Shown here one piece after another: positions 7,195-14,937 of a stretch of DNA of 64,000 nt (the first letter of the stretch is position 1; each line of letters opens with the position of its first letter). This stretch comes from JAZNOL01 sp045580815 (GTDB lineage: Bacteria > Bacillota > Clostridia > RUG12999), in assembly GCA_045580815.1 (NCBI GenBank), contig JAZNOL010000048.1, positions 1 to 64,000 on the forward strand, in the 5' to 3' direction. The notes under the pieces were generated by a model that saw only the letters and a list, made by a program, of their open reading frames with translations, ran no database searches and was not told the DNA's origin. Both the position numbers and the translations under genes were made by a program.

Positions 7195-8006
7195 TGACCG
7201 AAAAAATTAAAATAATCAGAGAAAAACTTAAAAAAACTTCTCCGCTTATACATTGCATAACAAATCCCATATCAATAAATCAATGTGCAAATTTGATTCT
7301 TGCTGTCGGTTGCCGTCCGGTTATGGTGGAGCATCCGGAAGAGGTGGGGGAGATAACAGCAACAGCCAATGCACTTTTGCTTAATATCGGCAACATCACC
7401 GATGTGCGGTTGAAATCCATAATAATTTCCGCGAAAACAGCAAAAGAAAAAGAAATTCCCTTGGTTTTTGATGCGGTGGGTGTTGCGTGTTCAACGCTAC
7501 GAAAAAATTTTGCACAAAAATTGTTGCAAAACCATACTCCCAATGTAATCAAAGGTAATTATTCCGAAATAAATGCACTTTATGACAGTACATATAAAAC
7601 CGCAGGCGTTGATGCAGACACTTCTCTTGAAGTGTCTGCGGTTGCGGCTGTTGCCGCAAGACTTGCGTTAAAGTGTGGAAGTATTGTTCTTGCCAGCGGA
7701 AAAACCGATATAATAACAGACGGCAACACAGTAATATATGTTAAAAACGGGACACAGCAGCTTGCAAAAATTACAGGTACCGGCTGTATGCTCGGTGCAC
7801 TTGCATCGTGCTATGCAGCAGCAGAATGTAATATTTATTCAATTGCATCGGCGTGTGCTGTTTTCGGCATTTGCGGTGAGCTTGCACAAACAGATAAAGG
7901 TACGGGAACATTTTCCGTAAACCTCATGGACAGACTTTCAACTGTTTTGGATGAAAACATTGAAAAACTTATAAAAGCAGAGGTGAAAGATATTGAAAAA
8001 ATTTGA
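7194..8006 (+). CDS. thiM: Hydroxyethylthiazole kinase
   Basis: A 270-residue ThiM of the ribokinase-like fold. It phosphorylates 4-methyl-5-hydroxyethylthiazole with ATP, the salvage entry to the thiazole half of thiamine. Visible motifs: PLIHCITNPISINQCANLIL near the start, LLLNIGNI, VVFDAVGV-like LVFDAVGVACS, PNVIKGNYSEI, and the phosphate/anion-hole motif TGTGCMLGALASC (about residues 193-205) with the catalytic Cys. The ATG overlaps the thiW stop, and the 3' end overlaps thiE by 14 bases, so the operon is translationally coupled. Confidence 0.96.
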   Translation: MTEKIKIIREKLKKTSPLIHCITNPISINQCANLILAVGCRPVMVEHPEEVGEITATANALLLNIGNITDVRLKSIIISAKTAKEKEIPLVFDAVGVACSTLRKNFAQKLLQNHTPNVIKGNYSEINALYDSTYKTAGVDADTSLEVSAVAAVAARLALKCGSIVLASGKTDIITDGNTVIYVKNGTQQLAKITGTGCMLGALASCYAAAECNIYSIASACAVFGICGELAQTDKGTGTFSVNLMDRLSTVLDENIEKLIKAEVKDIEKI

Positions 8007-8634
8007 TACAACGCTGTATTTTATTACAGACAGCACAGGATTTAGCGAAGAAGAATTTTTAAAAAGAACAGAATCGGCATTAAAAGGCGGAGTGACATTG
8101 CTTCAGCTTCGTGAAAAAGAAAAATCAACACGGGAGTATATCGCGTTGGCAGAAAAAGTGCATAAGCTGACACAAAAATATGAAATTCCGCTGATTATTG
8201 ACGATAGAATTGATGTGGCAATAGCTGCAAATGCCGAGGGGGTTCATCTTGGACAGAGCGATATGCCGGTTGAAACGGCACGAAAAATTGTTGGCAAAGA
8301 TATGATAATCGGAGCAACGGCAAAAACGGTTTTGCAGGCAAAAGAAGCCGAAAAGGCAGGTGCGGATTATCTCGGTGTGGGCGCAATTTATCCCACAACA
8401 ACAAAGGTTAAAACTGTTCTGACTTCAACACAAACTCTTGACGAAATATGCAAAGCGGTAGATATACCCGTTAATGCAATCGGCGGACTTAACAAAGGCA
8501 ACATTGATATTCTAAAAGGAATAAAAATTGACGGAATATGCGTTGTTTCAGCAATAATGAAAGCGGATAATCCTCAAAAAGCGGCACAGGAACTGAAAGA
8601 TGCAGAACGTAATTTAATAAAGAGGGGAATGTAA
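7993..8634 (+). CDS. thiE: Thiamine phosphate synthase
   Basis: A 213-residue ThiE TIM barrel that joins HMP-diphosphate with hydroxyethylthiazole phosphate to give thiamine phosphate. Family motifs are LYFITDS, GGVTLLQLREK, PLIIDDRIDVAIAANAEGVH (dimer/phosphate region), GQSDMP, IGATAKT, ADYLGVGAIYPTTTK and PVNAIGGLNKGNI. The start is TTG at 7993 with AGAGGTG upstream, inside the end of thiM. The next gene, thiD, starts two bases after the stop codon. Confidence 0.96.
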   Translation: MKKFDTTLYFITDSTGFSEEEFLKRTESALKGGVTLLQLREKEKSTREYIALAEKVHKLTQKYEIPLIIDDRIDVAIAANAEGVHLGQSDMPVETARKIVGKDMIIGATAKTVLQAKEAEKAGADYLGVGAIYPTTTKVKTVLTSTQTLDEICKAVDIPVNAIGGLNKGNIDILKGIKIDGICVVSAIMKADNPQKAAQELKDAERNLIKRGM

Positions 8635-8635
8635 G

Positions 8636-9427
8636 TTGAAAAAAGTATTGACAATCGCAGGGTCAGATTCAAGCGGCGGTGCAGGTATTCAGGCGGATAT
8701 AAAAACAATAACAGCACATAAAATGTATGCAATGAGCGTGATTACAGCACTTACCGCACAAAATACAATGAAAGTGTCGGATGTTTTGGAGGTTTCTCCA
8801 AAGTTTGTTTCAAAACAGATGGACAGCGTTTTTGAAGATATTTTTCCCGACAGCGTTAAAACGGGAATGTTACCGTCGGCAGAAATTATTGAAACGGTAG
8901 CCGAAAAGCTTACAGAATACAGCGCGAAAAATATTGTTGTTGACCCGGTTATGGTTTCAACCAGCGGATGCAGACTTTCGCAAAATTCTGCACTTGATGC
9001 ATTAAAAAAATGCCTTTTGCCGATTGCAGACGTGATAACTCCAAATATTTATGAAGCACAGGTGCTTTGCGGAATAGAAATAGAAAACAAAAAAGATATG
9101 CAAAATGCCGCAGAAAAAATAAGAGAATTTACAAACGCGGCGGTTCTTATAAAAGGCGGACATCTTCAAAACGAAGCCTCCGACCTGCTTCTTGATAAAA
9201 ACGGTGAGTTTAAATGGTTTTCGGGCAAAAGAATAAACAATCCAAACACGCACGGAACCGGCTGTACACTTTCGTCATCAATTGCCTGCAACCTTGCAAA
9301 AGGGTGCGATGTTGTAAAGAGCATCGAGAATGCAAAAGAATATATCACTGATGCACTCTTGGCTATGCTTGACTTAGGTCACGGCAGCGGTCCGCTTAAC
9401 CATATATGCAGGATGAAATTTAATTAA
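8636..9427 (+). CDS. thiD: Hydroxymethylpyrimidine / phosphomethylpyrimidine kinase
   Basis: A 263-residue ThiD kinase that phosphorylates HMP to HMP-P and then HMP-PP. Motifs: LTIAGSDSSGGAGIQADIKT at the N-terminus, ALTAQNT, VKTGMLPS, VVDPVMVSTSG, ITPNIYEAQVLCG, VLIKGGH and the active-site NTHGTGCTLSSSIACNLAKG (about residues 203-222). The start is TTG at 8636 with AGAGGGGA upstream. It is the last gene of the salvage operon. No thiC, thiG, thiS or thiH is in the window, so the locus as seen makes thiamine phosphate from imported HMP and thiazole rather than de novo. Confidence 0.96.
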   Translation: MKKVLTIAGSDSSGGAGIQADIKTITAHKMYAMSVITALTAQNTMKVSDVLEVSPKFVSKQMDSVFEDIFPDSVKTGMLPSAEIIETVAEKLTEYSAKNIVVDPVMVSTSGCRLSQNSALDALKKCLLPIADVITPNIYEAQVLCGIEIENKKDMQNAAEKIREFTNAAVLIKGGHLQNEASDLLLDKNGEFKWFSGKRINNPNTHGTGCTLSSSIACNLAKGCDVVKSIENAKEYITDALLAMLDLGHGSGPLNHICRMKFN

Positions 9428-9483
9428 AACCTACAAGCGAAATAAAATATAAATGTTTTGCATTAATAAAATTAAAAAATATA

Positions 9484-9514
9484 GGCAGAGACAAATGTTT
9501 AATTTGTCTCTGCC
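9484..9514 (-). terminator. Intrinsic terminator of the XRE-cupin gene
   Basis: A 13-bp perfect stem (9484-9496 with 9502-9514) and a 5-base loop. On the minus strand it is followed by a T-rich run, so it serves the minus-strand regulator; it may also weakly stop thiD transcripts. Confidence 0.75.
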
Positions 9515-9528
9515 TGTTCAGTATAGTA

Positions 9529-10066
9529 TTAAAACGACGGGGGAGACGATATCCACAAAAGCTTGGCGGGCGTTTTCCCTGTGTTTTCTATAAAGTGGTT
9601 ATTGTTTGGTTTAAAACAGAAACATTGTCCTTTGCGGACACGGTGCTTTTTGTTACCTATATGCAAAACTACAGCTCCTGCAAGAATATATCCGAATTCT
9701 TCGCCGCTGTGAGCAGTTTCTTCTTTATATTTTCCGCCGGGATCAAGAGTAAGCAAAATGGGCTCCATCTCATTTTTTTGTGCATTTGGAATAACCCATT
9801 CAACGGTGTAGCCGTTTTCTTCGTCTACAGATTCAAAAAAATCATCTTCACCAAATACAATTTTTTCTTCGTCTGCATCGTTGAAAAATTCTTTAAGCGA
9901 TACACCCAGCGATTCTAATATATCAGCAAGGGTTGAAAGGTTTGGGGATGTAAGATCACGTTCAAGCTGAGAAATAAAACCTTTTGAAAGTTCACAGCGA
10001 GCAGCAAGTTCGTCCTGCGTGAGATTTTTTTCCTGACGTAACCGTTTTATTTTTTTCGATATTCAT
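9529..10066 (-). pseudogene. XRE-family HTH/cupin regulator, frameshifted in an A7 tract near the start
   Basis: The minus-strand sequence encodes an XRE helix-turn-helix (KRLRQEKNLTQDELAARC, LSKGFISQLERDLTSPNLST) followed by a linker and a cupin_2 domain (SGEEFGYILAGAVVLHIG, KGQCFCFKPNNNHFIENTG). The only good start, ATG 10066-10064 with GGTGA upstream, is in a different frame: after MNIEKN the frame leaves the HTH. A run of seven A residues (complement of 10050-10056) lies at the break; eight A residues would read MNIEKKIKRLRQEKN and restore the whole protein of about 179 residues. The rest of the gene is intact. It may be a real mutation, a slippage-controlled gene or a homopolymer sequencing error. 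XRE-cupin proteins often sit beside azlCD and probably control it. Confidence 0.8.
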
Positions 10067-10156
10067 AAAAAATCACCGTCCATGCATTAATTATATACCT
10101 TTTTTTCAGATTTTGCAAGCAAAATTCGATATTTTTTGAAAAAATTGGTGTTTTAT

Positions 10157-10168
10157 TAATGTACATTA
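10157..10168. promoter_or_regulatory. Perfect 12-bp palindrome, candidate operator
   Basis: TAATGTACATTA lies between the divergent XRE-cupin gene and azlC, 20 bases upstream of the azlC -35 element. Position and symmetry fit an operator for the XRE-cupin protein, but no binding data exist. Confidence 0.4.
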
Positions 10169-10187
10169 CATAAACATACAAAAAGCA

Positions 10188-10216
10188 TTGACAATAATTT
10201 TACATTTTGGTATAAT
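10188..10216 (+). promoter_or_regulatory. Sigma-A promoter of azlCD
   Basis: TTGACA at 10188-10193 and TATAAT at 10211-10216, exact consensus, 17-base spacer. The leader is short and contains GGAG before the azlC start at 10259. Confidence 0.82.
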
Positions 10217-10258
10217 AAAATACGGTTTAAATATAAAAATGACGGAGAATTATGATAA

Positions 10259-10978
10259 ATGAACGAACAAAACAGTTTTATAAAAGGAATAAAAGACGGA
10301 ATCCCCATATGTCTTGGATATTTATCCGTGGCATTTGCGTTTGGTATTTTTGCCGTTGAAGCAGGGCTTGACGGATGGCAGGCAGTGCTTGTTTCTATGA
10401 CAAACGTAACATCGGCAGGTCAGCTTGCGGCTGTGCCGATTATGGTCAGCGGAGGCACACTTATTGAGCTTGCTGTGTCCCAGCTTGTTATAAATCTGCG
10501 ATATGCGCTGATGTCTGTTTCTCTTTCGCAAAAGTTGGGCAAAAGCGTCAACACGGCAGACAGGTTTGTTATATCCTTTGTCAACACTGACGAGGTTTTT
10601 GCCGTGGCATCGGGTCAGGACAAAAATGTGGGCAGAAAATATCTTTACGGGCTGATACTTCCTCCGTTTGTGGGATGGAGCACCGGCACTCTTCTGGGTG
10701 TTGTTGCCGGCAATATTCTGCCGGCTTCGGTTGTTTCGGCATTGGGAATTGCCATCTATGGAATGTTTGTTGCCATTGTAATTCCGCAGACAAAAAAGAG
10801 CCGGGCAACGGCATTTTGCGTACTTTTTGCAATCATCCTCAGCTGTGCGTTTGAATATGTTGCGCCTTTAAGCAAGGTTCCGGGCGGATTTGTTATAATA
10901 ATCTGTGCAACGCTTGCAAGTGCCTTGTTTGCGTGGATTGCACCGGTGAGAATAAGCGAGGAGGACGGCAATGAATAA
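10259..10978 (+). CDS. azlC: AzlC family branched-chain amino acid exporter subunit
   Basis: A 239-residue integral membrane protein of the AzlC family, which with the small AzlD subunit exports branched-chain amino acids (and toxic analogues such as azaleucine). Characteristic parts: GIKDGIPICLGYLSVAFAFG near the N-terminus, NVTSAGQLAAVPIMVSGGT, NLRYALMSVSLSQK and FVNTDEVFAVA. About seven hydrophobic segments. The ATG at 10259 has GGAG twelve bases upstream. Its 3' end overlaps azlD by eight bases. A divergent XRE-cupin regulator, frameshifted in this sequence, is the likely controller. Confidence 0.93.
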   Translation: MNEQNSFIKGIKDGIPICLGYLSVAFAFGIFAVEAGLDGWQAVLVSMTNVTSAGQLAAVPIMVSGGTLIELAVSQLVINLRYALMSVSLSQKLGKSVNTADRFVISFVNTDEVFAVASGQDKNVGRKYLYGLILPPFVGWSTGTLLGVVAGNILPASVVSALGIAIYGMFVAIVIPQTKKSRATAFCVLFAIILSCAFEYVAPLSKVPGGFVIIICATLASALFAWIAPVRISEEDGNE

Positions 10979-11288
10979 CTTTAAATTTTTTATATATCTT
11001 GCCGTTGCGGCGGGTATTACATATCTTATCCGGATGCTTCCTCTTGTGTTGGTAAAGAAAAAGATTAAAAACAAGTTTCTTCTTTCGTTTTTGTATTATA
11101 TCCCCTATGCGGTGCTTGCAGTAATGACAATCCCGGCGATTTTTTATTCCACATCATCGGCTGTTTCGGCGGCACTGGGATTTGTGGCAGCGGTTGTGCT
11201 GGCTTATTTTGAAAAAAGTCTGCTGACGGTTGCTTGTGCATCCTGTGCGGTGGTTTTTGTTGTGGAATTTGCAATGAAATTCATTTAA
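10971..11288 (+). CDS. azlD: AzlD family branched-chain amino acid exporter subunit
   Basis: A 105-residue protein with four hydrophobic segments, the small partner of AzlC. It begins MNNFKFFIYLAVAAGITYLI with RMLPLVL, and has the typical ALAVMTIPAIFY-like segment (LAVMTIPAIFYSTS). The start codon lies within the end of azlC after GAGGA, indicating translational coupling. No clear terminator follows before the cobalamin riboswitch promoter at 11293. Confidence 0.92.
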   Translation: MNNFKFFIYLAVAAGITYLIRMLPLVLVKKKIKNKFLLSFLYYIPYAVLAVMTIPAIFYSTSSAVSAALGFVAAVVLAYFEKSLLTVACASCAVVFVVEFAMKFI

Positions 11289-11292
11289 GTAA

Positions 11293-11321
11293 TTGACATC
11301 TGATTAAACTTGTGATATACT
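11293..11321 (+). promoter_or_regulatory. Sigma-A promoter of the cobalamin riboswitch transcript
   Basis: TTGACA at 11293-11298 and TATACT at 11316-11321 with a 17-base spacer, directly upstream of the riboswitch. Confidence 0.75.
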
Positions 11322-11349
11322 TTTGATAAAAAATTAAATAATTCACACA

Positions 11350-11545
11350 GAGTGTCGGCTATGGCGCAAAAGATTTTTATCAAGCCATAGCCGGTGAAAA
11401 GGGAACCGGGTGCGAATCCCGGACGATACCAGTCGCTGTATGTGTTTGAGTTTGCGTCCTTTCGGTGAAAACCGGTCATTGGGAAACTGAGAAGGCAGGG
11501 CGCAGATGCCCGAAAACACGAGCCAGAAGACCTGCTTTGATGTTG
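11350..11545 (+). ncRNA. Cobalamin riboswitch
   Basis: The B12-box region is clear: CCGGTGAAAAGGGAACCGGG, TGCGAATCCCGGACGATACC, AGTCGCTGT, then the second conserved part CATTGGGAAACTGAGAAGGC and GAGCCAGAAGACCTGC. The 5' arm has a long hairpin GGCTATGGC...GCCATAGCC. A terminator at 11630-11666 follows. Adenosylcobalamin or another corrinoid should repress the downstream surface-protein genes, so these are probably corrinoid-capture genes. The roughly 450 bases between azlD and the next gene hold only promoter, riboswitch and terminator. Confidence 0.93.
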
Positions 11546-11629
11546 CTCCACAACAAGAAAAGCGCAGGAGCAATAGTTTTATCCGGACATTTTTGTGCGG
11601 ATAATTTGTGATGTTCACAGAAAAAGTCT

Positions 11630-11666
11630 GCTGTGGTAATTTTTAAAAAATTGCCGCGGCTTTTTT
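11630..11666 (+). terminator. Terminator of the cobalamin riboswitch
   Basis: A stem of about 14 pairs with several G-U pairs (GCTGTGGTAATTTT with AAAATTGCCGCGGC) followed by six T residues at 11661-11666. It is placed between the aptamer and the gene at 11747 as an expression platform. Confidence 0.75.
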
Positions 11667-11746
11667 ATTTGCCCGGTAAACAAGGAGGGTAGGAGAAACA
11701 TTTAGCCGAAGGTGTCGGCAAATTAAAAAAGAAAGGACTTTTTAAA

Positions 11747-14152
11747 ATGAAAAAATTATTATCAATCGTTATGGCATTAACCTTTGTTTTAACTGCGTTT
11801 TCGGGTGTTGTTTTTGCTTCGAACGAAGAAACAAACGCAATTACGGCATATGTGACCGTGAGCAGACACGGCGAATTTGTCAAAACAAAAACCGGCGATA
11901 TAGCTGTTATGCTTCCGGTTAAGCTTACAGAAAAACCTGAATATACCCTTGAAGATTTGTTTTCAGAACTACACAGTCTGTATTATGACGGTGAAGAGGG
12001 TTACACCTCAGCAACAGGCGATTACGGTGCATACATAACAAAGCTTTGGGGCGATGACAGCGGAAATTTCGGTTATCAGATAAACGGCGGCACAGAGTCG
12101 GTCATGGGGCTTACTCACCCGGTTGAAAACGGCGACGTGGTGGATGCGGTTGTATATCGCAATCTTTATCCCGATACCGAAAACTACACAAAATTTGAGG
12201 CTTATTCGGCAGAAACTCTCATAAACAAGGATTTTGAAATCACACTCAGTCAGGCAGGATACGACGAAAACTGGAACACCGTTTTCTCGCCCTGTGAGGG
12301 TGCAACAATAACGGTAAATGGCGAAAAAACCGAACTGCTGACGGATACTGACGGAAAAACTGTTTTGTCATTTGACAATGAGGGCATATACGTTGTTTCT
12401 GCATGCAAGGAAAAAACAATAAACGAAAACACAGAAAATGAAAAAATTGTCCCGGCAATTACTGCACCTGTGTGCGTTGTTACGGCTGAAAAAGCGGAAA
12501 CGGTGCTTGTCCGCAATATTGCAGATAAATACTGCGGAGAAAAAATTGCAACCGATGAAAATATGGTGTGGCTGATTGCAGATATGGCGGTTTATAACAG
12601 CCTTTATCCCGAACTTGGCAAAGCTTTGCCGGACAGCGTTAAACAGACCTGTCTTGATAAAATAATCAAAACTGTGGATGAAACCTCCAAAGCATCGGTG
12701 CTTGCAAAAAATATTATTGCTTTGCGTGCCCTTGGATATGATGCAAAAAATGTTGTAAATGAAAATTCTGCTAAAATTGATGTGGCAGAAAAACTTGCAA
12801 AATTAATTGACAGCGGCGATGAAGAGGTTATAAATATTTATACGTTGCCATATGTGATGATTGCTCTTTCGCAAGGTGAAAACTACGCAACCGATGAGCA
12901 GAAAAAAAAGCTTTTTGATGCCGCGGTTGCTTCAAAAGAAAAATGGCAGGACGATGAGTGGGGCACAGATGCCGCAGCGGCAATGCTGCTTGCTCTGGCA
13001 CCTTATTATGATTATGAAACATACAGCGATGTTGCGGCAATAATTGACGAAACCGTTAAAATTATTCTTTCGACGCAGAGCGAAACAGGAAGCATCGGCA
13101 ATGCCGCTTCAACAGGTCTTGCGATGGTTGCTCTGTCTGCTTTGGGCAAAGACTGTGAAGAAGCAGTTTGCGGCGAAAACAGCATCATAGACGGGCTTGT
13201 GTCGCAGGCGGCAGAATCCCTTGACGGATTTGAGCCTATGGAAAATACTTATTCAACCGAACAGGGCTTCAGAGGACTTCTTGCGTGGAAACTTTCTGAA
13301 ACCGGCGACAGAATGTATGATTTTTCCACATATCCTGCAAATGAAGCCGTTGCAACAAAAAAACAAACCTCCGGCGGATTTTTCTCCGGTGGTGGCGGAG
13401 GCGGTTCTAAACCGTCAAAAAAAGATGAAGTAAAAGAGGATACAGAAGTAGCCGAAGAAGTTAAAGAAACGGAAGAAATCAAAGAAAAACCTGTTGAAGA
13501 AACTGCGGAAAAAGAACCCGAAATATTAGAAAATAAAGACCCGGACGTAAAAATCTTACCGGTTGCTTATGAAAACAAAACCTTTGAGGATATTTCATCG
13601 CACGAAAATAAAAACGAAATTGAAGCTCTTGCAAAACGAGGTATTATTAACGGCAAAACCGAAAAATCCTATGACCCCGACGGCAAAATGACCCGTGCGG
13701 AGTTTGCAACAATTGTTGTACGTGGGCTTGGTCTTGAATCGGGAGAAAAAACAGCATTTTCGGATGTTAAAGAAACCGACTGGTTTTGCGAATACATAAA
13801 TACGGCGTATAATTACGGAATCATAAAAGGTGTTTCCGAAACAGAGTTTAACCCCGGCGGTGTTATCACACGTCAGGAGGCGGCTGTTATGGTGATGCGT
13901 GCATCAAAGCTTTGCGGAATGAATACAGAAGCAAACGAGACAGCCGTGCGTGATACCATTGCGGTTTTTAGCGATTATATGCAGATTAAAGACTGGGCAA
14001 AAGATGCGGTGGCGTTCTGCTGTGAAAACGGTATAGTTGACGGAGACGGCATTGAAATTCTGCCTTTGCAGAATGTGTCAAGAGCCGAGGTTGCAGAAAT
14101 GGTGTTTGCTATGCTGACAAAATCGGGTTTATTGCAGGAGATTGATCAGTGA
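11747..14152 (+). CDS. SLH-anchored transcobalamin-like surface protein (DUF4430 + alpha toroid + SLH)
   Basis: An 801-residue secreted protein. A signal peptide (MKKLLSIVMALTFVLTAFSG, cleavage near FAS) is followed by a DUF4430/transcobalamin-like beta domain (about residues 30-150: DLFSELHSLYYDG, YITKLWGDDSGNFGYQINGG), a second beta region, then an alpha-helical toroid (about 245-530) like the cobalamin-binding alpha domain of intrinsic factor (TGLAMVALSALG, STEQGFRGLLAWKLS). A glycine-rich linker, a Lys/Glu-rich stretch and three SLH repeats (about 612-795) that bind the cell-wall polymer complete it. The riboswitch upstream supports corrinoid binding at the cell surface. Domain order is beta before alpha, the reverse of animal intrinsic factor. 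Its stop overlaps the next gene by four bases. Binding itself is inferred. Confidence 0.85.
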   Translation: MKKLLSIVMALTFVLTAFSGVVFASNEETNAITAYVTVSRHGEFVKTKTGDIAVMLPVKLTEKPEYTLEDLFSELHSLYYDGEEGYTSATGDYGAYITKLWGDDSGNFGYQINGGTESVMGLTHPVENGDVVDAVVYRNLYPDTENYTKFEAYSAETLINKDFEITLSQAGYDENWNTVFSPCEGATITVNGEKTELLTDTDGKTVLSFDNEGIYVVSACKEKTINENTENEKIVPAITAPVCVVTAEKAETVLVRNIADKYCGEKIATDENMVWLIADMAVYNSLYPELGKALPDSVKQTCLDKIIKTVDETSKASVLAKNIIALRALGYDAKNVVNENSAKIDVAEKLAKLIDSGDEEVINIYTLPYVMIALSQGENYATDEQKKKLFDAAVASKEKWQDDEWGTDAAAAMLLALAPYYDYETYSDVAAIIDETVKIILSTQSETGSIGNAASTGLAMVALSALGKDCEEAVCGENSIIDGLVSQAAESLDGFEPMENTYSTEQGFRGLLAWKLSETGDRMYDFSTYPANEAVATKKQTSGGFFSGGGGGGSKPSKKDEVKEDTEVAEEVKETEEIKEKPVEETAEKEPEILENKDPDVKILPVAYENKTFEDISSHENKNEIEALAKRGIINGKTEKSYDPDGKMTRAEFATIVVRGLGLESGEKTAFSDVKETDWFCEYINTAYNYGIIKGVSETEFNPGGVITRQEAAVMVMRASKLCGMNTEANETAVRDTIAVFSDYMQIKDWAKDAVAFCCENGIVDGDGIEILPLQNVSRAEVAEMVFAMLTKSGLLQEIDQ

Positions 14153-14883
14153 AACGGTATATAAAAATAATTTTGCCCGTTGCAGTAATTGTGTTGATTG
14201 TATGTACGGTGTTTTTTTGCGGAAACAATGAAACAACAAGCGATGCTTTCAATAAGGAAAGCACAGTAAAAACCGATGTAACAACCGAAGAAACCGGTAA
14301 AGAAAAAAATGAAATTCCGCCGTCGGGGCAAAATCCGACTGAGGAAAAACCCGATGAAGAAAATACAACAGCTTTAAATGCTGAAAATCATGAAAAACCG
14401 CCTGCAAAAGTCGAAGAAAACGTATCTGAGGAAGAAGCAAAACCGAAAGAATCTGAGCCGCAGGAATCTGCAACAAATCCCGATGATGGCATGATGACCT
14501 GCTCCTTGTCAGTAAGATGTGATACGATTCTTGATAATATTCAGAATCTTGACAAAAACAAAACCCCCATTGTACCGCCGGACGGAAAGATATTTGAAAA
14601 TCCGGAAGCGATTGCTTATGAGGGCGAAAGTGTTTTTAATCTGCTGTCCCGTGAGCTTCGCAAAAACAAGGTGCATTTTGAGTTTACAAAAAATCCGGTG
14701 TATAACAGCGTTTACATCGAGGGCATAGGTAATCTGTATGAGCATGATTGCGGCGAGCTTTCGGGCTGGATGTATAAGGTGAACGGAAAAATTCCCGATT
14801 ACGGTTGCTCGCAGTATATGCTCAAAGACGGAGACAAGGTGGAATTTCTTTATTCCTGCAACATGGGCGAGGATATAAAATAA
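14149..14883 (+). CDS. Membrane-anchored DUF4430 (transcobalamin-like C-terminal) protein
   Basis: A 244-residue protein with one N-terminal membrane anchor (IKIILPVAVIVLIVCTVFFC), a long low-complexity Glu/Lys/Pro spacer (about residues 28-115) and a C-terminal DUF4430 domain (about 120-242: CSLSVRCDTILDNIQNLDKN, EGESVFNLLSREL, YIEGIGNLYEHDCGELSGWM, NGKIPDYGCSQYMLKDGD). The spacer would hold the domain away from the membrane. The Cys near the anchor lacks a clean lipobox, so a transmembrane anchor is more likely than a lipoprotein. It overlaps the upstream SLH protein gene by four bases, is therefore under the same cobalamin riboswitch, and probably hands corrinoid from the surface layer to a membrane importer that is not in this window. 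Confidence 0.85.
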   Translation: MKRYIKIILPVAVIVLIVCTVFFCGNNETTSDAFNKESTVKTDVTTEETGKEKNEIPPSGQNPTEEKPDEENTTALNAENHEKPPAKVEENVSEEEAKPKESEPQESATNPDDGMMTCSLSVRCDTILDNIQNLDKNKTPIVPPDGKIFENPEAIAYEGESVFNLLSRELRKNKVHFEFTKNPVYNSVYIEGIGNLYEHDCGELSGWMYKVNGKIPDYGCSQYMLKDGDKVEFLYSCNMGEDIK

Positions 14884-14892
14884 CAAAAAAAG

Positions 14893-14926
14893 GGCTGTAG
14901 CAAAATGATTTCATTTTGCTACAGCC
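14893..14926. terminator. Intrinsic terminator between convergent surface-protein genes
   Basis: A near-perfect 14-16 bp hairpin (GGCTGTAGCAAAATGA with TCATTTTGCTACAGCC). On the minus strand it is followed by seven T residues, so it mainly ends the 17217-14938 gene; on the plus strand it also faces the DUF4430 gene. Confidence 0.85.
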
Positions 14927-14937
14927 TCGTTTGCGTA

